Source: Methanobacteriota archaeon (GTDB lineage Archaea; Halobacteriota; Methanosarcinia; Methanosarcinales; Methanoperedenaceae). From it: DNA of 24,467 nt. Positions 15,931-24,163 of the stretch are shown in pieces. Position 1 is the first letter of the stretch, and every line of letters starts with the position of its first letter. Position numbers and translations under genes: made by a program. The stretch lies in NCBI GenBank assembly GCA_018899795.1, contig JAHIHJ010000294.1:1-24467 (forward strand), written 5' to 3'. Below the pieces are notes generated by a model. The model had not been told where the DNA came from, did not search any database, and saw nothing but the letters and a program-made list of their open reading frames with translations.

Positions 15931-17559
15931 ACCGATATGATCCAGTAATTCCCTCCCGATCCCCGCCCTCCTGGCAGCATCCTCCTTATCTTTATATGGT
16001 CTTCCCATCACTATCTTCCCCGCCTGTTTTCTCCCAACGCCCGGAATCTGTTCCAAAAGCTTCAGCGGCGCCCTGTTAATGTCAAAAGGCACAGGGATAC
16101 CTGTAATCGACCTGTACCCGTGGTCTGTCACCATTACATCATAGAACCTGTTCAACTCCACCTGCGCCGGAATGCCCACAAGGAGCGGATATGTGCCAAG
16201 CTGCCTTCCGAATGTGATCTTATCAAAAATTTCAGTGTGGACATCTTTCATGGCACACCTGACAGGAGCAACGCGCCGCAGCATCGGCATGTCTATTTCG
16301 TTTCGCATTTTTTCCTTATATCGCAGGAAAAGTTCCTTATGCTTTGCCGCAAGGTCTTCATATCCCTGCATGGGCGTGCCTGCAAACGTCATCACCTGCC
16401 TGATGTTCACGCGCCGCACCATAAGACCGCTGTCAAGCACCTTCTTCATGAATTCAAAGTTAAGCTCGAAAGTCTTCTTTGTCTCGCCTTTCAGCCCGTG
16501 GACAAAGTTGATGCCCGGAAGAAGTTCAGGAAGACCGCTCTCACCCCGCGCCGCGCCAACGTCATTGAGGAGTTTTATGGCTTCAAAGACCTCATCAGGC
16601 GAGGCTTTCAGCTCATTCGCCCTGATAACCTCAGGGTCAGCGCTCTCCATCCCCAGCGCAGCCACATCCCCGGATGTGTGGTATTTAACGATTATCTCCG
16701 CTATCCTTCGCGACTCCTCCGGGAACTGCGCCAGCGTTACGGGATTGGCATTATCCATGTGTAGCACCTTGAGTTCAGGCGCAGCATTGCGGATATCCCT
16801 ATACAGCTCTTCAATTGCTTCGGGGTCAGGGACACCTTTCTTAGCTCTATACATAAAAAGGTCAGGCTGCCTGCCGAGCCTGAAGTAGCGTGCCCCATAC
16901 TGATAAAGCGCAGATACTTCATTTACTACATCCCTTATCTCGCGGTAATCCGGCTTCCCATAGAACGGCTCGGTGCAGAAAGAGCAGTGGGAATGGCGCG
17001 GGCAGCCCCTGTAGGTCTCAAGCTCGCACATGACATAAGGATAATCGGGATGCTGTTTGATAATGAACGCCCCTTTCTCCCCCCACCGCGCTACCTCAGC
17101 CGTTGTCCTCATCCTGTGCCCCGCGCTGGCAGGGTCGGAGGGGACGTCCAAAATATCATGAACGAATGCCTCTATATCTTGTTTTGCAGGCAAAAACCCG
17201 GTCAATTCAAGCTCTTTTGCGGACGTGCCGCCTTCTTCCCCGAATCCAAGCCTTACAGGTCCACCCAGTATCTTTGTGCCTCCAAGATGGGAAAGCTCCC
17301 TCAGTTCACCCATGCTTATCGGGGTCGCGCGCAGGTATTTTCCCGGCACTGTCGTCCCTGCCACTACCACCGTGATATCATAATTGAGTTTCTCTTTCCC
17401 CGCGCGAAGCTGGTCAATCGTGCGGTAGGAAATATCCTCTTCAGGTATGCCTTTTTCGATCATGGCGCCTGCTATATACCTGGGATACGGCGCCATATAA
17501 GGCGGAACGCCCAGGCAGGCGGGTTCATCCACATAACCATCTATTATGAGAGCGCGCAT
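15925..17559 (-). CDS. Radical SAM protein with helix-hairpin-helix domain (COG1031-like)
   Basis: 544 residues. The N-terminal 150 residues resemble a B12-binding-like fold without the cobalamin His motif. The cluster motif is C186-x5-C192-x2-C195 (CPRHSHCSFC), unlike the usual Cx3Cx2C. A TIM-barrel core follows with HMDNANP, GMESAD and LLPGINFVHGL. The C-terminal 60 residues contain an HhH pair (LKLLEQIPGVGRKQAGKIV) that suggests nucleic-acid binding. The family is conserved in euryarchaea; its reaction is unknown to me, and a tRNA- or DNA-related role is only an inference from the HhH. It is divergent from pmbA, 39 bases apart. Confidence 0.88.
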   Translation of the reverse strand: MRALIIDGYVDEPACLGVPPYMAPYPRYIAGAMIEKGIPEEDISYRTIDQLRAGKEKLNYDITVVVAGTTVPGKYLRATPISMGELRELSHLGGTKILGGPVRLGFGEEGGTSAKELELTGFLPAKQDIEAFVHDILDVPSDPASAGHRMRTTAEVARWGEKGAFIIKQHPDYPYVMCELETYRGCPRHSHCSFCTEPFYGKPDYREIRDVVNEVSALYQYGARYFRLGRQPDLFMYRAKKGVPDPEAIEELYRDIRNAAPELKVLHMDNANPVTLAQFPEESRRIAEIIVKYHTSGDVAALGMESADPEVIRANELKASPDEVFEAIKLLNDVGAARGESGLPELLPGINFVHGLKGETKKTFELNFEFMKKVLDSGLMVRRVNIRQVMTFAGTPMQGYEDLAAKHKELFLRYKEKMRNEIDMPMLRRVAPVRCAMKDVHTEIFDKITFGRQLGTYPLLVGIPAQVELNRFYDVMVTDHGYRSITGIPVPFDINRAPLKLLEQIPGVGRKQAGKIVMGRPYKDKEDAARRAGIGRELLDHIGL

Positions 17560-17598
17560 AGGTTATCTTTATCTTACTTCAATTTTAATTAACCTTCG

Positions 17599-18918
17599 AT
17601 GACTGACATTTTTGAGCTTGCACAAAAAGCCCTGGGATACACAACGAAAGCTGGTGCTAACGAAGCCGAGATATACTGCATCAGCGGCAGGTCTGTAACG
17701 ATCGATGTACAGAAGGACGAGATCGACCTTGCAAAAGAAAGCCTTATCTCAGGCATAGGGATACGGGCGATCGTGAAAGGCGCAGTTGGCTTTTCAAGCA
17801 CCAATGACCCGTCGCGCGTAGAAGAGGCGTGTATCCTTGCCGTGAAATCCGCCCGTGTCAGGAAAGGAGACCCGGAGTGGTCAGGTCTTCCCGGGAAAAA
17901 AGAGCATCCGGCTGTCAGGGACATCCTGGACAGAAAGCTTGTGAACATCGACATCGAGTCCTGCATAGAGTATACTGCACAGTTGATAGAAGGGTCAAAA
18001 AGCGTACCTTCGGTATCGCCCACATCTGGAAACTTCATGAGCCTGAACTCGAGAACGCTCATCCTGAACTCCAATGGCGTCGAGGTTGAAGAGGAGGATA
18101 CCTTTGTCAATGCTTCCATAGATACAGCCACAAAAGGCGCAGAAATGTCCACAGGCTCGGAATTTGACGCTTCAAGGATGCTTGACATCGATTTTTATAA
18201 GATAGGGAAGGACGCGGCACTTCTTGCTTCCAGGTCGCAGAACGGGGTGAGCGCAGGAACCGGTGATATGACAGTGCTCCTTGAGCCTCTGGCTTTTTCA
18301 GACATTCTTGAAAATACCTTCCTGACATCACTGAACGCAGACAACGTACAGAAAGGCAGGTCAGCCCTCACCGGAAAAATGGGAAGCATGATAGCGCATG
18401 AAAATTTATCACTTATAGACGACGGAACACTTTCAGGCGGCATTGGGACAGCATCCACAGACGATGAAGGGACGCCCTCTGGAATAAATGAGCTTGTGAA
18501 GAACGGCACGCTTAATTCATTCATTTACGACTGCTATACTGCGGGAAAAGAGAAAAGAGAAAGCACGAGCAACGCTGTGCGCGGGTCGTTCACCTCCACG
18601 CCGTCAATAAGTGTCCGCAACCTTATCGTCGATTACCCGAAATCGGATATTTTAGGTGAAACAAGAAACGGCGTGATCGTCAATTCAGTGATCGGAGCGC
18701 ATACGGCAAATCCCATATCAGGGGACTTTTCAGTGGAAGCGAGGAATTCATTTTTAATTAAGGATGGAGAGGTAGCGTCACCCATCAAGTCGATGATGAT
18801 ATCAGGGAATATCTTTGAGCTGCTGAAAAATATCGACGGCGCGGGAAAGGATATTAGAAGAATGGGTAATGTCATCACACCGACACTGAGGGTCTCGAAA
18901 TTGAAGGTAATCGGGTAG
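17599..18918 (+). CDS. pmbA: PmbA/TldE-family protein (metalloprotease TldD partner subunit)
   Basis: 439 residues. N-terminal GANEAEIYCISGRSVTIDVQKDEID, central TGDMTVLLEPLAFSDILEN, then SLIDDGTLSGGIGTASTDDEGTPSG and a C-terminal RNLIV..G domain are all characteristic of PmbA/TldE. It lacks the HExxxH zinc site of TldD, which identifies it as the non-catalytic subunit. The TldD/TldE heterodimer degrades unfolded peptides and processes modified peptides. No tldD is in the window. The 3' end overlaps the convergent inositol-phosphate synthase by 44 bases. Confidence 0.92.
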   Translation: MTDIFELAQKALGYTTKAGANEAEIYCISGRSVTIDVQKDEIDLAKESLISGIGIRAIVKGAVGFSSTNDPSRVEEACILAVKSARVRKGDPEWSGLPGKKEHPAVRDILDRKLVNIDIESCIEYTAQLIEGSKSVPSVSPTSGNFMSLNSRTLILNSNGVEVEEEDTFVNASIDTATKGAEMSTGSEFDASRMLDIDFYKIGKDAALLASRSQNGVSAGTGDMTVLLEPLAFSDILENTFLTSLNADNVQKGRSALTGKMGSMIAHENLSLIDDGTLSGGIGTASTDDEGTPSGINELVKNGTLNSFIYDCYTAGKEKRESTSNAVRGSFTSTPSISVRNLIVDYPKSDILGETRNGVIVNSVIGAHTANPISGDFSVEARNSFLIKDGEVASPIKSMMISGNIFELLKNIDGAGKDIRRMGNVITPTLRVSKLKVIG

Positions 18919-19981
18919 CTGCGTTAATATAATCTTCAAGCTGGTGACGTGCCTCTTCCTCACGCATCTGCTGCGGGGGATGCTTCATGAAATATGCGGA
19001 AGCTGGTATTATCGGCCCTCCGATCTTCCGGTCAAGAGCGATTTTCGCCACACGGACGGCGTCCACGACCACTCCTGCGCTGTTCGGGCTGTCCTCGACC
19101 GAGAGTTTCAGGTCAAGATAAGCAGGTACATCTCCAAAAAGTTTGAAATCCATCTTCAGGTGACATATCTTGTTATCATTAAGACTGTCGATGCACCCGT
19201 TGGGTCCTGCATACACATACGCGTCATAAGGTATCTGCGACGACACGGACTCAGTCTTTGATATCTTCTTGGACTTAAGCCTTGACGGGTCAGTCATATT
19301 CCTGAAATCCGTATTCCCTCCAACATTTAACTGGTATGTGCTTTCTATCTTTGCCCCGCGGTCTATTATCATCTGGGTCAGGGTGCGGTGAACTATCGTG
19401 GCGCCCACAAGGCTTTTAATATCATCCCCGATTACAGGGAGACCTGCCTTCATGAACTTTCCTGCCCACTGCCTGTCTGATGCGATGAACACCGGTATGC
19501 AGTTGATAAATGCGCATCCAGCCTCAATAGCCTGTGTTGCATACCATTTTACCGCTTCTTCAGAACCCACTGGCAGGTAATTTATTAATATATCCGCCTT
19601 CGATCTTTTCAAAACAGATGCAACATCTACCGGTTCCTGTGTATCATCAACACGGAAATAATCCTTCATGTGAGGCGCAACTCCGTCAAGCACCTGTCCC
19701 TTCATCACCTCAACACCTGTGTCAGGGATATCTGAGAATTTTTTGGTACAGTTCGGTTCTGAAAAAAGAGCGTGAGAGAGGTCTTTGCCAACTTTTCTTT
19801 TATCAATATCAAATGCAGCCACGGGTTTAATATCCGATATCAGATAGCCGCCGACAGAATTATGCATAAGACCGGGAACAAGGTCATCTGAATCATTGAC
19901 ATTTTTGTAGTACTCAAGTCCCTGGACCAGCGATGATGCGCAATTACCTGCACCTGCGATTGCTATTCGAATGCCTGCCAT
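18875..19981 (-). CDS. ino1: Inositol-1-phosphate (myo-inositol-3-phosphate) synthase
   Basis: 368 residues. The N-terminal NAD-binding loop is IAIAGAGNCASSLVQGLEYY, followed by AFDIDKRKVG, then NYLPVGSEEA, NCIPVFIA and GDDIKSLVGATI, then the Lys-rich KMDFKLFGD region and DSPNSAGVVVDAVR, all standard for the INO1 family. It cyclises glucose 6-phosphate to inositol phosphate via NAD-dependent oxidation and reduction. The gene lies 44 bases downstream of the archaetidylinositol-phosphate synthase, which uses its product, so the two are likely one operon. The C-terminal end overlaps pmbA by 44 bases in antisense. Confidence 0.93.
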   Translation of the reverse strand: MAGIRIAIAGAGNCASSLVQGLEYYKNVNDSDDLVPGLMHNSVGGYLISDIKPVAAFDIDKRKVGKDLSHALFSEPNCTKKFSDIPDTGVEVMKGQVLDGVAPHMKDYFRVDDTQEPVDVASVLKRSKADILINYLPVGSEEAVKWYATQAIEAGCAFINCIPVFIASDRQWAGKFMKAGLPVIGDDIKSLVGATIVHRTLTQMIIDRGAKIESTYQLNVGGNTDFRNMTDPSRLKSKKISKTESVSSQIPYDAYVYAGPNGCIDSLNDNKICHLKMDFKLFGDVPAYLDLKLSVEDSPNSAGVVVDAVRVAKIALDRKIGGPIIPASAYFMKHPPQQMREEEARHQLEDYINAATRLPSISRPSVSV

Positions 19982-20025
19982 TTTAATACCCTTGTAACCA
20001 TAACTTTTATCTGACTTAAATATTG

Positions 20026-20595
20026 TTATTTCAATGTCCCCCTTACATACGCGATCCTCTGGAACACAGTGATGAAGGAAACGATAGTTATCAGCAGGAC
20101 AGCAAGGTTGACCATATTAAGGAAAGCACCGAATATGAGTATTATCATCCTGACCGCTCTTTCTCCGACACCTACGGAAGCGGTAGCGCCTGCCGCTTCG
20201 GCACGCGCTCTCGTGTAGCTTACCATCAAAGATCCAACCAATGCCAGTGACCCGAGTAGCCAGCCAGGAAAATCCTGGAACGCTGTCAGATCTCCGTACA
20301 TCGCCCCGATCAAAACTGCAGCGTCCGCAAACCTGTCGCAAACAGAATCAAGAAAACCTCCAAAGCGGGTCGTCCTTCCATTCTCACGCGCTACTGCCCC
20401 ATCAAGAGCATCAAAGAGACCGCTCAGCAGCAGAAGAAATCCCGCTGCCAATACATCCCGCATCGCAAAAAAAATTCCCGCTGCAATGCTTATTAAGAGA
20501 CCAAGAAGGGTCAGAGTATTTGGATTTACTCCAACGATCTTTTTCGCGAATGGTCTGAGAGCATCCCTGAAAAATTGTTTTATCCTGTCGAGCAT
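20026..20595 (-). CDS. CDP-alcohol phosphatidyltransferase, probable archaetidylinositol-phosphate synthase
   Basis: 189 residues from ATG 20595 (MLDRIKQFF..); a TTG at 20625 would add ten residues and overlap the upstream gene. The full catalytic pattern D-x2-D-G-x2-A-R-x8-G-x3-D-x3-D is present (FDALDGAVAR to DSVCD). Hydrophobic segments give about five or six membrane helices. The neighbouring inositol-phosphate synthase points to AIP synthase, which joins CDP-archaeol with inositol 1-phosphate to archaetidylinositol phosphate at the cytoplasmic membrane face. Other CDP-archaeol users (glycerol or serine transferases) cannot be excluded from the sequence alone. Confidence 0.87.
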   Translation of the reverse strand: MLDRIKQFFRDALRPFAKKIVGVNPNTLTLLGLLISIAAGIFFAMRDVLAAGFLLLLSGLFDALDGAVARENGRTTRFGGFLDSVCDRFADAAVLIGAMYGDLTAFQDFPGWLLGSLALVGSLMVSYTRARAEAAGATASVGVGERAVRMIILIFGAFLNMVNLAVLLITIVSFITVFQRIAYVRGTLK

Positions 20596-20602
20596 TAACT
20601 TT

Positions 20603-20920
20603 TTATTGCTCTGTGAGATTATCAATATTGCTTATTTCTATTTTATGCTTTTCTGATATTATAGAATAATATTCAATATAATATAAGTGTGGTATATATA
20701 TGAGAGCCACATGCAATACCAGTACAAAAGCAAATGCTGCAAGCAATATGAAAGCTTTTTTAAATTCTGCGTATTTTAAAAATATTCTTGATCTGACTAC
20801 ATCCGAATCCCTTTTACTGAGATAAAAAACCGCATAGATTAATAATAAAAATGTTATTATTATTATAGGTAGTACCACTAATTCATTTAAAATTTCCAAA
20901 ACGTTTTTGATATCCATCAT
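20603..20920 (-). CDS. Two-TM membrane protein of unknown function
   Basis: 105 residues. Two long hydrophobic stretches (LVVLPIIIITFLLLIYAVFYL and FILLAAFAFVLVLHVALIYI) are separated by a charged loop of about 30 residues (SKRDSDVVRSRIFLKYAEFKK), followed by a short acidic tail. Not recognised. It ends seven bases before the AIP-synthase ATG at 20595, so it is probably in that operon as its first gene. The start may be ATG 20920 or the next codon. Its promoter region is shared with divergent ahbB (20968). Confidence 0.65.
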   Translation of the reverse strand: MMDIKNVLEILNELVVLPIIIITFLLLIYAVFYLSKRDSDVVRSRIFLKYAEFKKAFILLAAFAFVLVLHVALIYIPHLYYIEYYSIISEKHKIEISNIDNLTEQ

Positions 20921-20967
20921 ACTAATATAGCCTAATATACATCAACAAATTAAATGTTTCTGATACT
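20921..20967. promoter_or_regulatory. Divergent promoter between two-TM gene and ahbB
   Basis: 47 bases containing CTAATATAG and CCTAATATAC (20921-20941), good TATA-like elements about 27-35 bases before the ahbB ATG. No ribosome-binding site; ahbB is probably leaderless or nearly so. Confidence 0.4.
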
Positions 20968-21426
20968 ATGAACATAATCGATATAAAATTATTAAAATCA
21001 ATCCAGGATGGAATTCCAATAGTCCCTGAACCTTTCAACCAGACGGCAAAAGAGCTTGGAATATCCGAAGAAGAGGTCATAAGCAGGATCACCGGAATGA
21101 TAAAAGATGGCGCCATCCGGCGCTTTGGCGCGTCTATAGGGCATAGGGCGATCGGAATAACTGCAAACGCTATGTGCACATGGAACGTGCCTGATGATAG
21201 GGTTGAAGAAGTTGGCGCGCTCATGGCGGGTTTTGTCGAAGTCACCCACTGCTACGAACGCCCGCGCCACCCGGGCTGGAAATATAACCTCTTTACCATG
21301 GTACATGCCTACTCGCGCGAGGAATGCGAAAAAGTAGCCAGGGAGATATCAATTGCGACAGGGATAAAGGATTACAGCATTCTTTTCAGCGAAAAGGAGT
21401 TTAAAAAGACCGGTGTAAGGTTATGA
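20968..21426 (+). CDS. ahbB: AhbB, siroheme decarboxylase subunit
   Basis: 152 residues, Lrp/AsnC-like. The N-terminal HTH is followed by DGAIRRFGASIGHRAIG and then the AhbB-specific run VTHCYERPRHPGWKYNLFTMVHA. The HCYxRP and YNLFTMVH segments are the heme/siroheme-binding region of AhbB; the partner AhbA has SHNYLR and YNIWFTL at the same place. With AhbA it decarboxylates siroheme to 12,18-didecarboxysiroheme. The stop overlaps the start of the precorrin-2 dehydrogenase as ATGA, so the subunit is coupled with the enzyme that makes its upstream substrate. Confidence 0.93.
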   Translation: MNIIDIKLLKSIQDGIPIVPEPFNQTAKELGISEEEVISRITGMIKDGAIRRFGASIGHRAIGITANAMCTWNVPDDRVEEVGALMAGFVEVTHCYERPRHPGWKYNLFTMVHAYSREECEKVAREISIATGIKDYSILFSEKEFKKTGVRL

Positions 21427-22061
21427 AAAAGTTTCTCCCTCTGATGCTTGACCTGACAGGAAAGGAAGTGGTCATATTTGGCGGAGGGAAGGTGGGGGAA
21501 CGAAAAGCCCTGTTCTTTTCAACAGTGGCAGAGGTTACTGTTATCAGCAGGGATTTCACTCCCGCTCTTGAGGGGCTTTATAAGGATGGAAAAATAAAGC
21601 TTATAAAGGTTCAAGACCTCACTGACGATGAAATACTCAGGTACATGAAAAACGCTTTTATTACGATCCCGGCCACAAACGATGCAATCTTGAATGAGAA
21701 CATCGCTTCCATTGCAGACAGGAGCGGGAAGCTTGTCAACAGGGTGGACGATATGGGGAACATCATAGTCCCATCTGTTATAAGAAGAGGGGATATCGTA
21801 ATCGGTATTTCCACCCTCGGTCAGAGCCCTGCGCTTTCCAAATTCATAAGGCAGAGGCTCGAAGAGGTAATAACTCCAGGGTTTTCACAGATGGCCAGGC
21901 TCCAGAATGAGTTCAGGGAACTGCTAAAGTCCCAGGTAAAAGACCAGACTGAACGCAGCAGGATATTATGGAATGTCATTAATGATGATGATATATGGAA
22001 CGCATTTGGCGAATCCTATGAAAAAGCATATAAAGTAGCTTTAAAACATATAGAAAGATAG
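21423..22061 (+). CDS. sirC: Precorrin-2 dehydrogenase / sirohydrochlorin ferrochelatase-type (SirC/Met8-like)
   Basis: 212 residues, the usual length. The NAD-binding loop is IFGGGKVGERK (20-28), with the linker TIPATND and NRVDDMGNIIVPSVIRRGDIVIGISTLGQSPALSKFIRQRLE, the family signature. It oxidises precorrin-2 to sirohydrochlorin with NAD; whether it also inserts iron (as Met8p does) cannot be told. Start overlaps ahbB (ATGA) and hemA follows ten bases after the stop, so one operon. Confidence 0.92.
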   Translation: MKKFLPLMLDLTGKEVVIFGGGKVGERKALFFSTVAEVTVISRDFTPALEGLYKDGKIKLIKVQDLTDDEILRYMKNAFITIPATNDAILNENIASIADRSGKLVNRVDDMGNIIVPSVIRRGDIVIGISTLGQSPALSKFIRQRLEEVITPGFSQMARLQNEFRELLKSQVKDQTERSRILWNVINDDDIWNAFGESYEKAYKVALKHIER

Positions 22062-22070
22062 GAAAACGTT

Positions 22071-23336
22071 ATGACTGAAATATCCAGCATGCTTATCACG
22101 CATACCAGGGCGAGCATAGTAGAGATGGAAGGCGCGTGGCACGGCGGACTCGAACAACTGTTAATTCGACTTAAAATGCACGAACTCGTTGAGGAGTGTG
22201 CAGTTCTTAAAACCTGCAACCGCGTTGAAGTTTACGTAGTCTCGCCCAAAGGCAGCAAGGTGCTTTTTGATTTCGCAAAACACATGAAAGTTTCATCAAG
22301 GATAGTTGATTTTCTCGACCATGAAGAGTCGCTGCGGCACCTCTTGCGATTGACTTGCGGTCTTGAATCCATGATAGTGGGGGAAGACCAGATACTCGGT
22401 CAGGTCAAAGAATTATATGCGCTTGCAAAGAAAGCTGAAACTACAGGCAAGATACTCGATACAGCCTTTAGCAAAGCCATCCAGGTTGGGAAACGCATAA
22501 GGAATGAGACGGGCATTAATAAAGGTTCAGTTTCTATTGGTTCTGCCGCCGTTGAACTTGCAGAAAATACCCTTGGAGGGTTGAACGGAAAGACGGTGAT
22601 GGTCATAGGCGCAGGCGAGATGGGGACGCTTGTCGCAAAAGCGCTAGCCAATAAGAACATCAAAGTAATTTATGTGGCGAACAGGACTCTTGAACGGGCA
22701 GAGGCTCTGGCATGCGAGTTGAACGGAAGAGCTGTAAATTATGAAGCCATCGAACAATTTATCCTGAAGTCCGATGTAGTGATCAGTGCCACATCTGCTC
22801 CGCATTTTGTTCTCACGCATGAACTGATGTCCCATGTAATGGAAGAACGGAAAAAGGACATCATGCTTGTAGATATCGGTAATCCCAGGAATATCGAAGG
22901 CAGTGTTGGGGAAATACCTGATGTAAGGCTCTTTAATATCGATAACCTGAAAAGCATCAGCGATGCGAACCTTGCAAAGAGGAAAGAAGAAGCCGGGAAA
23001 GCAGAGGTGCTTATTGAGGAGGAGCTTGAATTGCTCAAAAAGCAGTACAAGCGCCAGCAGGCTGACAGGATAATATCAGCGCTTTATTCAAGGATCGAAC
23101 AAATTAGGGGAAAGGAATGCGAGGAAGCGGTAAATAAACTCAAGGCGCGGCATACAATTGGGGATATCGAACGCACGGTGCTGGATGACATGACACATTC
23201 ATTTGCCAACCAGATACTTGCAGAACCCACCAAGATCCTCCGCAGCGCAGCTGAGCATGATGACGAAAGATTCCTGGAAACGGTATCTGAATTGTTCAGA
23301 TTGAATGGTTCCAAAGCGAAAAAGCAGGTAGAATAA
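22071..23336 (+). CDS. hemA: Glutamyl-tRNA reductase
   Basis: 421 residues. The catalytic Cys is C49 in LKTCNRVEVY. The substrate-binding region LTCGLESMIVGEDQILGQVKELY and the NADPH loop VIGAGEMG (179-185) are both present, followed by VANRT and ISATSAPHFVL, and a C-terminal dimerisation helix region. It reduces Glu-tRNA to glutamate-1-semialdehyde, the first committed step of tetrapyrrole synthesis. It ends the ahbB-sirC-hemA operon, followed by T7 (23338-23344). Confidence 0.96.
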   Translation: MTEISSMLITHTRASIVEMEGAWHGGLEQLLIRLKMHELVEECAVLKTCNRVEVYVVSPKGSKVLFDFAKHMKVSSRIVDFLDHEESLRHLLRLTCGLESMIVGEDQILGQVKELYALAKKAETTGKILDTAFSKAIQVGKRIRNETGINKGSVSIGSAAVELAENTLGGLNGKTVMVIGAGEMGTLVAKALANKNIKVIYVANRTLERAEALACELNGRAVNYEAIEQFILKSDVVISATSAPHFVLTHELMSHVMEERKKDIMLVDIGNPRNIEGSVGEIPDVRLFNIDNLKSISDANLAKRKEEAGKAEVLIEEELELLKKQYKRQQADRIISALYSRIEQIRGKECEEAVNKLKARHTIGDIERTVLDDMTHSFANQILAEPTKILRSAAEHDDERFLETVSELFRLNGSKAKKQVE

Positions 23337-23337
23337 G

Positions 23338-23344
23338 TTTTTTT
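23338..23344 (+). terminator. Poly-T terminator after hemA
   Basis: Seven T immediately after the hemA stop, in the 66-base gap before the next gene, fits an archaeal U-tract terminator. Confidence 0.45.
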
Positions 23345-23357
23345 GTGCTCTTAGAGG

Positions 23358-23402
23358 GACAGATTTATATAGAGAATTTACATATTATATACTGGTGTTC
23401 GA
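23358..23402 (+). promoter_or_regulatory. TATA-like promoter of the 23403 gene
   Basis: GATTTATATAGAG (23362-23374) lies about 30-40 bases before the ATG at 23403 and matches an archaeal TATA box with room for a transcription start about 25 bases downstream, giving a leader of roughly ten bases. A second AT-rich element ATATTATATAC follows at 23382-23392. Confidence 0.45.
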
Positions 23403-23753
23403 ATGAGGCTCAGTAAGACAAACATTTTCTTGATTGGTATCGTACCAATAATATTTGGATTGATTATTGTATACAATTATTTTATTTCGATAGATAAACT
23501 TCTCCCATTAGGTCTGACTGTTTCTAAGGTTCACGACCAGCTTGTCGTTATTGGTATAGCGGGTTTTTTAGGTCTCTCTATTTACTGGAGCATTCTTGTT
23601 TATTACATTTATAATATCCAGGAGAACGAGCTGCTTATCCAGGACAACTTCAACCAGCTTGCAGGCAGCGGAACAAAGCATCTGGAAAATGCCAAGGGAC
23701 TGATCGAGCAGGTGCTTGATGACATCAGGACAAGCGAAAAATTGAAATTATAA
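23403..23753 (+). CDS. Two-TM membrane protein of unknown function, upstream of ccmE
   Basis: 116 residues: TM1 (IFLIGIVPIIFGLIIVYNYF), an outside loop with KLLPLGLTVSKVHDQLV, TM2 (VVIGIAGFLGLSIYWSILVYYIY) and a C-terminal amphipathic helix (NFNQLAGSGTKHLENAKGLIEQVLDDIRT) of about 45 residues that could be a coiled coil. Not recognised. It precedes ccmE by 40 bases, so it may belong to cytochrome c assembly in this organism; that is inference from position only. Confidence 0.7.
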   Translation: MRLSKTNIFLIGIVPIIFGLIIVYNYFISIDKLLPLGLTVSKVHDQLVVIGIAGFLGLSIYWSILVYYIYNIQENELLIQDNFNQLAGSGTKHLENAKGLIEQVLDDIRTSEKLKL

Positions 23754-23793
23754 AGGGTAATCTTCATAAAGGTTCAGGTAAAGAGTAACAACC

Positions 23794-24159
23794 GTGAAAA
23801 TAGATATACGAGTTGTTACTGGCATCCTTGTAATTGTTTTCGTGCTCGCCCTTGGCTACAGCACTGTTTCCAGCTATTTGATCGAATATAAGACCGTAAG
23901 CCAGGCTGCAAGCGGGAATTCTAACGGGATGATATGGGTTAACGGCACAATGCTGAAAGGCTCCTTATCTCCACTTAATACGGGAGAATATACCTTCGTG
24001 CTTACTGACGGGGTTTCCGCGATGAACGTAAGCTTTGCGGGAGAACTTCCTTCTTCTCTTGGCAGTGATGCCGATATCGTAATTTACGGGACGTTCAGTG
24101 AAAGGACGTTCAATGCAGTAAAGATGATATCCAGGTGTCCCACAAAATACCAGGGATGA
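23794..24159 (+). CDS. ccmE: CcmE heme chaperone, CxxxY-type
   Basis: 121 residues. TM helix at about 7-27, then an OB-fold domain (GMIWVNGTMLKGSL ... EYTFVLTDG ... MNVSFAGELPSSL ... ADIVIYGTF) and the heme-attachment segment C115-PTK-Y119. In most bacteria CcmE binds heme covalently through His in HxxxY; archaea and some sulfate reducers have the CxxxY form, which is known to bind heme through Cys. It receives heme from the CcmABCD complex and passes it to CcmF for attachment to apocytochromes. GTG start, no Shine-Dalgarno. The 54-aa gene follows after four bases. Confidence 0.88.
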   Translation: MKIDIRVVTGILVIVFVLALGYSTVSSYLIEYKTVSQAASGNSNGMIWVNGTMLKGSLSPLNTGEYTFVLTDGVSAMNVSFAGELPSSLGSDADIVIYGTFSERTFNAVKMISRCPTKYQG

Positions 24160-24163
24160 GAGA

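Noticed and set aside
16120..16888. Long plus-strand reading frames of 214 and 238 residues
   Set aside because: They lie entirely antisense to the radical SAM/HhH gene, whose protein is clearly real. The products are of low complexity and have no recognisable motifs; they arise from the GC-rich codon pattern.
17589..18188. 199-residue minus-strand frame
   Set aside because: Antisense to pmbA, with Ser-rich composition typical of shadow frames.
20922..21306. Minus-strand frames opposite ahbB
   Set aside because: ahbB has strong family motifs; the opposite frames have none.
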